Below, one piece after another: positions 1-8,711 of a DNA stretch of 64,000 bases; position 1 is the stretch's first letter, and the number at the start of each line of letters is the position of its first letter. The position numbers and the translations under genes are program-made. The stretch is from NCBI RefSeq assembly GCF_039614845.1, contig NZ_JBDIML010000001.1, positions 62,001-126,000 of the forward strand, given 5' to 3'. The notes under the pieces were generated by a model that saw nothing but the letters and a program-made list of their open reading frames with translations, made no database searches and was not told the DNA's origin. The DNA is from Ornithinibacillus xuwenensis (GTDB lineage: Bacteria > Bacillota > Bacilli > Bacillales > Amphibacillaceae).

Positions 1-2082
1 AATGGTATGATTTGCTCTCTTCAAGAACTTGGCATTGAAGAGAAATATGTTCCAAAAGAATTTACAGAAGGTATCTTTGTTTTTCCAGAGGATGTTCAAA
101 TTGGCGAAAATGTCGAGCCGCTATTAAATTTATCAGATGCAGTGTTAGAATTTGATTTGACTCCAAACCGCGCAGATTGCTTAAGTATGCTAGGTGTAGC
201 CTATGAAGTTGGTGCACTTCTGAATAAGCCCGTCAGCCTTCCTAGTGAATCGATTGACACAATTGGAGAAAGAACCGAGAATTATATTCAGGTGAAAGTG
301 GAAGATGAAGACTTAAATCCTTATTATGGAGCGTTTATTATTCAGGATGTTGAGATTAAGCCATCACCACTTTGGATGCGTAATTATCTTACTGCAGCAG
401 GCATTCGCCCAATAAATAATGTCGTTGATATCACAAATTATGTGTTGTTGGAATACGGTCAACCGTTACATGCTTTTGACTACGATCGTCTTCAGTCAAA
501 AGAAATTGTTGTCCGTTCAGCAAAATCAAATGAACAGATTGTTACATTAGATAATGTAGAACGTACGTTAACAGAAGACAATCTTGTTATTACAAATGGT
601 AAGGAACCAGTAGCTTTAGCAGGAGTTATGGGTGGATCAAACACGGAAGTGACCGAACAAACCAAAAACATACTGCTAGAAGCAGCATTCTTTAATTCGG
701 TATCAGTTCGAAAGACTGTTAAAGCAACCGGGCTTCGTAGTGAGTCTAGCACAAGATTTGAAAAAGGCGTGGATCCAAGTAGAGTAAGACATGCTGGATT
801 ACGTGCTTGTCACTTATTAACGAAGTACGCAGGAGGTAAGGTATTAGAAGGAATTGTTGAATTTGATAATTTAGATCGTACAGAAAAAACTGTCGAAATG
901 GATACAGATACAATTAACAATAGACTTGGTACAGCTATTTCTAACGATGAAATAGCAGAAATCTTGAAACGATTACAGTTCAACTTTGAACAAAAAGGAG
1001 ATAGCTTTACAGTCTTTGCTCCAACTCGTAGAGGAGATATTACAATCTTCGAGGATATGCTAGAGGAAGTCGCGCGAATCTACGGATATGATAACCTACC
1101 GTACACATTACCTTCAGGATCAACACAAGCAGGGGGCTTGACGAAGGCGCAGCAGCTTAAACGTGCGGTTAAAGGATATCTAGAGGGTGTTGGCTTAATG
1201 GAAAATAGAACTTATTCTCTAACAAGCGATACCTTTATTAATAAGTTAATTAGTCCTGAAATCTCAGAGCTTAATCCAGAGGCTATCGGACTGGCAATGC
1301 CGATGAGTGAGGAACACAAATATTTACGTTTAAGCATACTTCCCGAGCTACTTAAAACCATTAGTTACAACATCGCAAGAAATCAAGTCAACTTAGCTTA
1401 TTATGAACTTGGATCAATCTTTGTAACGAATGAACAAGAGCTGACAAAGCAACCAGAGGAAAAATTACGATTATCTGGTGTAATAACTGGAAATTGGATG
1501 GAACATCTTTGGCAGCAAGAAAGTAAGAAGGTCGATTTCTATGTTGTTAAAGGGATCGTAGAAGGATTGTTTGAGCATTTAGAGTTAAACCTTTCAATTA
1601 AACAAACGCAGCTTCCTGATATGCATCCAGGACGAACTGCATCGATTTCCTTAAATAATCAAGTAATTGGTTTTATGGGTCAACTACATCCACGTCTTGA
1701 AAAAGAATTGGATTTAAAGGAAACTTATCTTTTTGACCTTAATATGGATGCAGTGCTAGAAGCACATCATCACGAACCGAGTTATTCCTATATTCCAAGG
1801 TATCCTTCTGTTACAAGGGACATCGCATTTATTTTGGATAATAAAGTGAAAGCAGGAGATGTAAAAGACACCATTGAAGAACTAGGAGCCCCGCTTGTAA
1901 AACAAGTCCAAGTATTTGACTTGTACAAGGGAGAAAACCTACCAGAGGGCAAGAAGTCTGTTGCCTATAGTCTTTTATATCAAGATCCTGAAAAGACTTT
2001 GGTTGATGAAGAAGTTGAAGCATCTTATCAAGCAATTATCGAAGCAATTAATGAAAAGTTCCATGCATATGTAAGATCGTAA
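1..2082 (+). CDS. pheT: Phenylalanyl-tRNA synthetase beta subunit, 5' end missing
   Basis: Charges tRNA-Phe in the cytoplasm as the beta half of the alpha2-beta2 PheST enzyme. The reading frame is open from base 1, so the start and roughly the first 110 codons of the usual ~800 lie outside the window. Visible parts are the B3/B4 editing domain (AGVMGGSNTEV, FEKGVDPSR), the B5 domain (RRGDITIFEDMLEEVARIYG) and the C-terminal anticodon-binding ferredoxin-like domain (PRYPSVTRDIAF). The first ATG in the window, at 7, is internal. A strong terminator follows, so it ends its transcription unit. Identification is secure. Confidence 0.97.
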   Translation, partial: NGMICSLQELGIEEKYVPKEFTEGIFVFPEDVQIGENVEPLLNLSDAVLEFDLTPNRADCLSMLGVAYEVGALLNKPVSLPSESIDTIGERTENYIQVKVEDEDLNPYYGAFIIQDVEIKPSPLWMRNYLTAAGIRPINNVVDITNYVLLEYGQPLHAFDYDRLQSKEIVVRSAKSNEQIVTLDNVERTLTEDNLVITNGKEPVALAGVMGGSNTEVTEQTKNILLEAAFFNSVSVRKTVKATGLRSESSTRFEKGVDPSRVRHAGLRACHLLTKYAGGKVLEGIVEFDNLDRTEKTVEMDTDTINNRLGTAISNDEIAEILKRLQFNFEQKGDSFTVFAPTRRGDITIFEDMLEEVARIYGYDNLPYTLPSGSTQAGGLTKAQQLKRAVKGYLEGVGLMENRTYSLTSDTFINKLISPEISELNPEAIGLAMPMSEEHKYLRLSILPELLKTISYNIARNQVNLAYYELGSIFVTNEQELTKQPEEKLRLSGVITGNWMEHLWQQESKKVDFYVVKGIVEGLFEHLELNLSIKQTQLPDMHPGRTASISLNNQVIGFMGQLHPRLEKELDLKETYLFDLNMDAVLEAHHHEPSYSYIPRYPSVTRDIAFILDNKVKAGDVKDTIEELGAPLVKQVQVFDLYKGENLPEGKKSVAYSLLYQDPEKTLVDEEVEASYQAIIEAINEKFHAYVRS

Positions 2083-2088
2083 GAAGGA

Positions 2089-2118
2089 ATACACACGAGC
2101 AATCGTGTGTATTTTTTT
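2089..2118 (+). terminator. Rho-independent terminator after pheT
   Basis: A 9-bp perfect stem (ATACACACG pairing with CGTGTGTAT) with a 6-nt loop is followed by a run of seven T, starting 7 bases after the pheT stop. Confidence 0.9.
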
Positions 2119-2217
2119 GCTGTAATTATAAGATATTTAAAAATTCATTTTTAATTTATGTTAAGATATCCTAAAATGGATGACTAGCACTCCTTAAAGA
2201 TGGAGGTCTGAAAAAAG

Positions 2218-3018
2218 ATGTATAACTATACGATACTTGAATCTATTTTATTTCCTCCGACCATAATCAATGATAAGCAGCTTCGTGCTAAGCTTGCACA
2301 TAAGACCATTTTGATAACAGGTGCAAGCTCTGGGATAGGAGAGCAATTAGTTTATCAGCTCGGTAACATAGAGTGTCACTTGGTTTTGGTTGCGAGAAGA
2401 TGGGATAAGCTTCAAAACATAAAAAGATTGATGGAACAGCAGAAGGCAGATGTCATGATTTACCAAGCAGATCTTCGAAACGCCGAAGAATTACAAGGCT
2501 TTTTGTCTTATCTTAATCAGCTTTCTATTGGAATAGACGTATTTGTAAACAATGCAGGTCTATCTATAAAGCGTTCTATATTTGATTCACTAGATCGATT
2601 TCATGATTTTTCTAGAACAATGTCTATTAATTATGAAGCACCAGTACAGATACTTTTGTCAATCATCCCAATTCTTGAAAAAAGCCGTGGTCATATCATC
2701 AATATTTCGACCGTTAATGCGTTATTAAACCCATTTCCAAATTTTGCAGCATATCAGGCTTCCAAGTTAGCCTTTGATACGTGGTTACGTTCTGCATCAC
2801 CGGAATTACAAGCAAGAGGGATTGCAACAACTTCGGTCTACTTGCCGTTAGTACGTACCCCGATGATTGAGCCGACTGTTGTATATCATAACATGCCAGC
2901 TATGTCACCACTTCATGTTGCTACTATTGTGTGTAAATTAATGTACACAAGAAAGAAGAGGAAGAAGCCATGGTGGATATTTATTGGTCAATTCTTCTCC
3001 TTCTTCTATAGAGCCTAA
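2218..3018 (+). CDS. Short-chain dehydrogenase/reductase (SDR)
   Basis: A 266-residue NAD(P)-dependent oxidoreductase of the classical SDR family. The Rossmann signature TGASSGIG lies near residue 35, the NNAG motif near 117, and the catalytic YxxxK (YQASK) near 180. The ATG follows a good GGAGGT site at 2202-2207. The N-terminal 25 residues before the Rossmann fold are longer than in minimal SDRs, and the basic C-terminus (TRKKRKKPWW followed by a hydrophobic patch) suggests membrane association. It sits 46 bases before an acyl-CoA ligase gene and probably shares its transcript, so its substrate may be an acyl or lipid-derived carbonyl. That substrate guess is inference from the neighbour only. 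Confidence 0.85.
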   Translation: MYNYTILESILFPPTIINDKQLRAKLAHKTILITGASSGIGEQLVYQLGNIECHLVLVARRWDKLQNIKRLMEQQKADVMIYQADLRNAEELQGFLSYLNQLSIGIDVFVNNAGLSIKRSIFDSLDRFHDFSRTMSINYEAPVQILLSIIPILEKSRGHIINISTVNALLNPFPNFAAYQASKLAFDTWLRSASPELQARGIATTSVYLPLVRTPMIEPTVVYHNMPAMSPLHVATIVCKLMYTRKKRKKPWWIFIGQFFSFFYRA

Positions 3019-3064
3019 TGGGAAAAAGTGAAATAGAAAGAAATTTAAAAAGAGGTAAATCACG

Positions 3065-4627
3065 ATGAAAATAATGTTACTAGTTTCTGTGTTAGTAAAG
3101 CTAAAGTTATTAACGCCGTCTGGGTTAATTAGTCTAATACGTGGGTTTTATCGCTCTGGCGTTAATTTGATGACATTAGTAGAGATCGCAGCCAAGCGAC
3201 ATGGTCCTCAGGAAGCAATAGTTGATGATTATCATACCTTCACATATAAGGAGTTATTTCAATATTCAAATAGAATGGCTACGAAGTTTTATGATGATTT
3301 TCACCTACAGCCTGGTATGAAGGTCGCAATTCTTTGTCGAAACCACACGTTTTTAATTTCTTCACTATGTGCAGTATCACGAATAGGAGCAGATTTACAT
3401 CCCTTGAATACAGAGATGAGCCTGGAACAGTTAAAGTATTTCGTGAAACGGTATCAATATGATGCCATTATATTTGATGATGAGTTTAAAGCGATAATAG
3501 AAGCGTCTAATTTTACAAATCAAAAAATTAAGCTTGATCCAAAGCAAGCTATTAATCAGGAGAAACCAAGGGTAAATCAACAAAAAATGCCTAAATCGTC
3601 AAAGGGAAGAATTATTCTTCAGACAGGCGGAACAACTGGAAAGGCAAAGGAGGCTGTTCATACTCCATCACTCTTCTATTATTTAAATCCATTTATGGCA
3701 TTATTGAAACGTTTAAGATTGACTAGCTATCATACAATCTATATTGGTACACCAATCTTTCATGGCTATGGGTTAGCGATTTTACTACTGTCATTTCCAT
3801 TGGGTAAAAAATGTGTTCTAACAAATCGTTTTGAAGCAGAGAAGGCATGCTCCATTGTACAAAAACATCATGTGGAAGTCATAACAGTTGTTCCGCTAAT
3901 GCTAAAGCGCATGCTTCAATATAACCACCCGCAACTAACTTCATTACGATGTATAGCTTCTGGAGGTGCACTGCTGGATTCCGTGCTAATAGAAGAAACA
4001 ACAACGAAGCTTGGAGATATTCTATACAACTTGTATGGTACTTCGGAGACAGGGTTAAATGTAATAGCCACACCAAGAGATTTACGCTATTCATCACAAA
4101 CTATAGGCAGAAAGGTTTTTGGGGCAGTACTAGACCTAAAAGATAAACAAATGAATACTGTACCTATTGGTGTGGTAGGTCAACTATACGTCAAAAATTC
4201 ATGGTCAGTAGGGAAGAAGAAAAATAAGTGGCTTAGAACTGGGGATTTAGGATATCAAGATAAAAATGGTTACTATTATTTATGTGGAAGAGTGGATGAG
4301 ATGATTATCTCAGGAGGCGTAAATGTCTTCCCAAGTGAAGTGGAGCAAATCCTGATTACTCACCCTGAGATAGAAGACGTCGTTGTAATCGGGATTCAGG
4401 ATAAAGAATATGGTCAAAGATTGCAAGCCTTTATTCAAACAGATAATCTAACAGAATCAGATATCACCAAATGGTTAAAACCACGTATCGCAAGATTTCA
4501 AATGCCTAAAAAGATACACATCATTGACGATATACCTTACACAGCTGTAGGAAAGCCTGACAAGAAAAAAATAGTTGAAATGATAACATGTGTTAAGGGA
4601 GAGAGTATGGTAGGGGAGATACGTTAG
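3065..4627 (+). CDS. AMP-dependent acyl-CoA synthetase/ligase family protein
   Basis: An adenylate-forming enzyme of 520 residues, expected to activate a carboxylic acid with ATP and transfer it to CoA. The P-loop-like motif QTGGTTGKAKEAV is near residue 187, the YGTSET motif near 325, the aspartate-containing GDLGYQ loop near 395, the hinge GRVDEMIISGG near 412, and the C-terminal catalytic lysine region AVGKPDKKK near 500. The N-terminus starts with a hydrophobic stretch (MLLVSVLVKLKLL) that may anchor it. It is distinct from the lcfA-type ligase at 11.7 kb and pairs with the upstream SDR. The substrate cannot be told from sequence. The last codons overlap a possible frameshifted small gene starting at 4607. 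Confidence 0.85.
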   Translation: MKIMLLVSVLVKLKLLTPSGLISLIRGFYRSGVNLMTLVEIAAKRHGPQEAIVDDYHTFTYKELFQYSNRMATKFYDDFHLQPGMKVAILCRNHTFLISSLCAVSRIGADLHPLNTEMSLEQLKYFVKRYQYDAIIFDDEFKAIIEASNFTNQKIKLDPKQAINQEKPRVNQQKMPKSSKGRIILQTGGTTGKAKEAVHTPSLFYYLNPFMALLKRLRLTSYHTIYIGTPIFHGYGLAILLLSFPLGKKCVLTNRFEAEKACSIVQKHHVEVITVVPLMLKRMLQYNHPQLTSLRCIASGGALLDSVLIEETTTKLGDILYNLYGTSETGLNVIATPRDLRYSSQTIGRKVFGAVLDLKDKQMNTVPIGVVGQLYVKNSWSVGKKKNKWLRTGDLGYQDKNGYYYLCGRVDEMIISGGVNVFPSEVEQILITHPEIEDVVVIGIQDKEYGQRLQAFIQTDNLTESDITKWLKPRIARFQMPKKIHIIDDIPYTAVGKPDKKKIVEMITCVKGESMVGEIR

Positions 4628-4763
4628 TATATTTGTTATCGTACTAGTCATTAGTATAGCTTTGTTTCTAATTTTAAGTAGTAAGGAAGGAACTGATACA
4701 GGATATTTAATGATACTGGGAACTATTATCATTATTCTTGAGGCATTTATCATTTCACTATAG
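4607..4763 (+). pseudogene. Small membrane protein gene with an apparent frameshift
   Basis: An ATG at 4607 follows a good ribosome binding site (AAGGGAGAG) but reads only six codons, in the same frame as the end of the acyl-CoA ligase. Skipping one G of the GGGG run at 4613-4616 gives an uninterrupted frame from that ATG to TAG at 4761. It would encode about 51 residues with two hydrophobic segments (for example SIFVIVLVISIALFLIL and MILGTIIIILEAFIISL) separated by a short polar loop. The frame has no other ATG/GTG/TTG start in a suitable place. Either a mutation or sequencing error in the G run broke it, or the match to a two-helix membrane peptide is chance. No family recognised. Confidence 0.45.
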
Positions 4764-4827
4764 TTTTATCTAATGGAATTAATTATAAGAAAGTAATAGT
4801 AATAAAAGCATTGGAAATATAAAGGAG

Positions 4828-4866
4828 AATAGAAAATGGCTCGGGATCTCCGAGCCATTTTCTATT
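4828..4866. terminator. Bidirectional terminator between the ligase unit and rnhC
   Basis: A 17-bp perfect stem (4828-4844 pairing with 4850-4866) has a 5-nt loop. A-rich and T-rich flanks on both sides let it serve the rightward ligase unit and leftward rnhC, which converge here. Confidence 0.85.
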
Positions 4867-5802
4867 CTATAAGTAATTTTTAGCCTTTTGTGTATTGGCA
4901 AAATGCACTTTAGCACAGGAATTAAGAATTTCTTCACCTTTTTCCTTCATAATTCGAGCGATTGTTAGATCAACCTTCTTGGATGCTCCTTTATTTAACG
5001 GTATCCCTATTTGAGCTGATAGCTTATCCATCTCTCTTACAAAGCTAGCTCTTGCAATAATCGAGCCTGTTGCCACTGCAATCGAATAGCTCTCAGCCTT
5101 TGTCATAAAATAGGTATTGTCTGGAAGCACGCCTTTTTCTGAAGCAATGTGTCTTTGATATATGCCTGGCTCACAAAATTGATCAATCAAGATTCCTTCG
5201 AGCTCCATCGATCCAATTTTCTTCAATAGGTTTTGGATGGCATGATGATGAAGCATAGCTTTCATCTTCCCCTGGGACCAGCCTCTTTTTTGTAATTTAT
5301 TATACTTCGTATTATGTAATATTAATAAGGAATAAGGAATCTGCATTTTAGCAATTTCTGTCGCTAGCTTTCCAATGGTGTCATCCGTTAGGTTCTTAGA
5401 ATCTTTAACGCCTAGCTCCTTCAATATTGGTATTTGGGAGGACTCTATGTATGCACATGCAACTGTGATTGGTCCGAAGTAATCACCAGTTCCTGCTTCA
5501 TCTGAACCGATATGGGAAGATAAGAATAGTGATTCCGGTGGTGAATATTTGGTGGATTGAGTTGGTTTTTTAGGTGCTGTCTTCGTTGTTCCTATAGTGG
5601 TATTGTCAGTCCATAATTTCATTTCGACTTCTGGTTTGCTTCCTTGAAACAATACTTTACCAGATTTATATGCAGTAATTACTGAATTAGATGTTTTTGC
5701 TCTGAAAATCGCCCCTTGAGGTGTCGTCGTTAATGATTTATGATAATATTGTTTCATTTTTTCAATTGTTTCAAGTGAAAATACATATACGTTCTGAGAC
5801 AT
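4867..5802 (-). CDS. rnhC: Ribonuclease HIII
   Basis: Cleaves the RNA strand of RNA-DNA hybrids. The 311-residue length fits RNase HIII rather than the shorter HII. The N-terminal ~90 residues form the TBP-like substrate-binding domain typical of HIII. The catalytic domain begins near residue 96 with SDEAGTGDYFGPI, the D-E-G signature, and the later acidic residues DSKNL and LIDQF are present. Synteny with pheT and zapA is as in Bacillus. It is the only leftward gene in the first 19 kb and diverges from zapA. Confidence 0.96.
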   Translation of the reverse strand: MSQNVYVFSLETIEKMKQYYHKSLTTTPQGAIFRAKTSNSVITAYKSGKVLFQGSKPEVEMKLWTDNTTIGTTKTAPKKPTQSTKYSPPESLFLSSHIGSDEAGTGDYFGPITVACAYIESSQIPILKELGVKDSKNLTDDTIGKLATEIAKMQIPYSLLILHNTKYNKLQKRGWSQGKMKAMLHHHAIQNLLKKIGSMELEGILIDQFCEPGIYQRHIASEKGVLPDNTYFMTKAESYSIAVATGSIIARASFVREMDKLSAQIGIPLNKGASKKVDLTIARIMKEKGEEILNSCAKVHFANTQKAKNYL

Positions 5803-5984
5803 GTAAGCGTCAATCCTTTCTATAAATATGACTATAGCAAACTATTCCTGATAAAGAAATGTTTAAAAATAATATAGGAACAGTTTCCCAATTGTCTGTC
5901 TTCGTGTTAAGATAAACTATAGTAAAAAATGTGACTGGCTTATTAAAACTAGTATATGCGAGTAATTAGTGGGAGGGTAAACTA

Positions 5985-6242
5985 GTGGCCCAAGATAGAA
6001 CACGGGTAACCGTTGAGATTCGAAATAGATCATATACCATAGTTGGAGAGGAAGATGCAACCCATGTACGCTTGGTTGCAAGCCTTGTTGACCAAAAAAT
6101 GAGAGAAATTCAAGAGATGAATCCGCAGCTTGATACTGCTAGTCTTGCTGTGTTAACTGCAATTAACTCAACCAATGATTATTTGAAATTAAAGGAAGAC
6201 TATGCAGCTTTGCTAGGATCAATTAAAAAAGAAAGAGGATAA
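5985..6242 (+). CDS. zapA: Cell division protein ZapA
   Basis: A small activator of Z-ring assembly that cross-links FtsZ filaments at midcell. The product has 85 residues with the ZapA N-terminal beta region (TRVTVEIRNRSYTIVGEEDATHVRLVASLV) followed by a helical dimerisation tail. Translation starts at a GTG at 5985, 8 bases after the GGGAGG at 5971-5976. It is followed after 7 bases by the CvpA-like membrane gene, so the two are co-transcribed. Length and place match Bacillus zapA (yshA). Confidence 0.93.
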   Translation: MAQDRTRVTVEIRNRSYTIVGEEDATHVRLVASLVDQKMREIQEMNPQLDTASLAVLTAINSTNDYLKLKEDYAALLGSIKKERG

Positions 6243-6249
6243 GTGATAC

Positions 6250-6804
6250 ATGGTAGATTTTATACTAATATTATTATTAATTTTTGGTTTCCTTATCGGA
6301 CTTAAAAGGGGACTTATACTACAAGCAGTACATTTAGTTGGCTTTATTGTGGCTTTTATCGTTGCTTCAGCGTATTATGATAGCCTCTCTGAAAAGCTAG
6401 CTTTATGGATACCATACCCAGAATTAACTGATGAAAGCTTATGGGCGGATTTTTTGCAAGCACTCCCTTTAGAGAGTGCATTTTATAATGCTATCTCTTT
6501 TGTTGTTATCTTTTTTGTTGTGAAAATAGCCTTGCAGATTGTCGCTTCTATGATCGATGTTCTAGCGTCATTACCAATCTTAAATTCTATTAATAAAATT
6601 TTAGGTGCAATACTAGGTTTTTTAGAGATATATTTAATACTTTTTGTCATTCTTTATATCATCGTATTAACACCGGTCGGTACAATCCAGGAATGGGTTA
6701 ATGACTCGAACATAGCATTATTCATTGTAGAGAATACACCATACTTCTCAGAAAAAATAAAAGATCTCTGGTTCACACATATTGCTACAATGATCAATTC
6801 ATAA
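6250..6804 (+). CDS. CvpA family membrane protein (YshB-like)
   Basis: A 184-residue integral membrane protein of the CvpA family, with four hydrophobic segments (roughly residues 1-18, 28-46, 80-105 and 115-140). The family includes colicin V production proteins and is linked to envelope homeostasis, but its molecular role is not settled. It begins with the characteristic DFILILLLIFGFLIGLKRG. Located directly behind zapA, as yshB is in B. subtilis. Confidence 0.88.
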   Translation: MVDFILILLLIFGFLIGLKRGLILQAVHLVGFIVAFIVASAYYDSLSEKLALWIPYPELTDESLWADFLQALPLESAFYNAISFVVIFFVVKIALQIVASMIDVLASLPILNSINKILGAILGFLEIYLILFVILYIIVLTPVGTIQEWVNDSNIALFIVENTPYFSEKIKDLWFTHIATMINS

Positions 6805-6892
6805 ATAGATGGCTAATTCATAATACTAGGATTACTATTGTATGGTCGTTACAATAAGAATAAATCCTTCTATGAATTAGCCATTATTTATA
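6801..6892. repeat. Long imperfect palindrome, likely terminator
   Basis: About 20 bases on each side (6801-6822 and 6871-6891) are complementary apart from one or two mismatches. The interior also pairs in part (AGGATT with AATCC, TATTGTA with TACAATA), so the 92 bases can fold into one long hairpin. It overlaps the stop codon of the cvpA-like gene and ends 50 bases before polX. It may terminate the zapA unit, but the lack of a clean T run and the unusual length also suggest a decayed palindromic repeat. Confidence 0.6.
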
Positions 6893-6950
6893 TATGTAAG
6901 TTTATAAAGGAAATGCATCATACATAAATTGTATAAGTTAGGTGATTCGT

Positions 6951-8669
6951 ATGTCAGTAAACAAAAAAGATGTTATAAAATTATTAGAGAAAATAGCCGT
7001 TTATTTAGAGCTTAAAGGAGAAAATTCCTTTAAAATATCTGCTTTCAGACGAGCAGCACAAGCCCTTGAACGTGATGATCGTTCCTTAACAGATATTGAT
7101 GATTTTACAACGATAAAAGGAATTGGTAAGGGGACCAGTACGGTAATCATGGAATACATACAGCAAGGAACCTCACAAACACTTTCTCAGTTAGAAAAGG
7201 AAGTACCAGTGGGGCTGATTCCACTTCTAAATGTTCCCGGATTGGGTGGTAAAAAGCTTGCAAAGCTCTATCAGGAATTACAGGTAGATGATGCAGAAAG
7301 TTTAAAGAATGCAATCGAATCAGGTAAGGTCGAGAACCTAGCAGGTTTTGGGAAAAAATCAGCTGAAAAAATTATGTCGGCGTTACATGAAGTTGGAAAA
7401 CGCCCTGAGCGTTTACCGATTGCACTTATGCTGCCATTAGCGGAAAGAATTGAGGATTTTCTTCGGGGAATTCCAGAAATTCAGCGGTTTTCTAGAGCCG
7501 GTTCCCTTCGCAGGATGAGAGAGACCATTAAAGATTTAGACTATATTATCGCGACCGAAGAAAGAGCTGTGGTAAAGGATAGACTACTTCATATACCAGC
7601 TATAAAGGAAGTAATTGCGAAGGGCGATACGAAAGTGTCTGTGACAATAGATGATGTTTATGATATAAACGTTGATTTCAGATTAGTAAGTAATGAAGAA
7701 TTTGTTACAACACTTCACCATTTTACAGGTTCGAAAGATCATAACGTATTGATGAGACAGCTCGCAAAATCCAGAGGTGAAAAAATTAATGAATATGGGA
7801 TAGAGATAGAAGAATCAAGTGAAATTCTTACATTTAATTCTGAAAAAGAATTTTTTAACCACTTTGGATTACAGTTTATCCCACCAGAAGTTCGAGAAGA
7901 TAATGGGGAAGTAGAGGCGTTTAAAGAGCTAGTTGATTTGGTAGAGCTTCAAGATATTCGCGGTGACTTACATATGCACACTACTTGGAGTGACGGTGCA
8001 CAGTCACTTGAGGAAATGGTGAATCAAGCAAGGAAAATTGGCTATGAGTATATTGCTATTACAGACCATTCTAAATCTCTACGGGTAGCAAATGGATTGG
8101 ATGAGGAACGGTTAAGAAGTCAACGAGAAGAAATCATGAAGCTGAATGAGAAGTATTCTGATATCCATTTATTCGCTGGAGTAGAAATGGATATCTTACC
8201 AGATGGAACATTAGACTTTTCTGATTCGTTTTTAATGGAGATGGATTATGTTATTGGAGCGATTCATTCCAGCTTTAGTCAAACAGAAGAGCAAATTATG
8301 AAACGGTTATTTGCAGCTTTGGAGAATCCTTATGTATCCCTCATTGCACACCCTACAGGCAGATTAATTGGTAGACGTGACGGGTATAAAGTAAATTTGG
8401 AAAAATTAATAGAACGTGCCAAGGAAACAAATACTGCACTTGAAATAAATGCAAATCCGAATCGATTTGATATCTCTGCTGAATGGGCAAAACTAGCTCA
8501 AGAGTCTGGAGTAAGTCTTGCTGTCAATACAGATGCACATAGCTACCAAATGCTCGAACATATGAAATATGGAATTGGAGTGGCTCGAAAAGGTTGGCTA
8601 CAAAAGGATACGGTAATAAATACTTGGTCAAAAGAGAAACTAATCGCTTATTTTAGCCGTAATAAGTAA
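6951..8669 (+). CDS. polX: DNA polymerase/3'-5' exonuclease PolX
   Basis: A family X DNA polymerase that fills short gaps in base-excision repair, fused to a PHP exonuclease. Residues 1-310 hold helix-hairpin-helix motifs (KGIGKGTSTVI, PGLGGKKLAKLYQEL) and the nucleotidyltransferase core (GSLRRMRETIKDLDYI). Residues about 335-572 are the PHP domain with its metal ligands (DLHMHTTWSDG, AITDHS, GVEMDI, AHPTGR, NTDAHS). I start it at the ATG at 6951, 5-8 bases after AGGTGA, rather than the in-frame GTG at 6942. The 572 residues match the family. Followed 42 bases later by mutS2. Confidence 0.96.
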   Translation: MSVNKKDVIKLLEKIAVYLELKGENSFKISAFRRAAQALERDDRSLTDIDDFTTIKGIGKGTSTVIMEYIQQGTSQTLSQLEKEVPVGLIPLLNVPGLGGKKLAKLYQELQVDDAESLKNAIESGKVENLAGFGKKSAEKIMSALHEVGKRPERLPIALMLPLAERIEDFLRGIPEIQRFSRAGSLRRMRETIKDLDYIIATEERAVVKDRLLHIPAIKEVIAKGDTKVSVTIDDVYDINVDFRLVSNEEFVTTLHHFTGSKDHNVLMRQLAKSRGEKINEYGIEIEESSEILTFNSEKEFFNHFGLQFIPPEVREDNGEVEAFKELVDLVELQDIRGDLHMHTTWSDGAQSLEEMVNQARKIGYEYIAITDHSKSLRVANGLDEERLRSQREEIMKLNEKYSDIHLFAGVEMDILPDGTLDFSDSFLMEMDYVIGAIHSSFSQTEEQIMKRLFAALENPYVSLIAHPTGRLIGRRDGYKVNLEKLIERAKETNTALEINANPNRFDISAEWAKLAQESGVSLAVNTDAHSYQMLEHMKYGIGVARKGWLQKDTVINTWSKEKLIAYFSRNK

Positions 8670-8711
8670 TAATGGATTTGAAATTGTACATCAAGGTAAA
8701 GGAGTAAGAAA

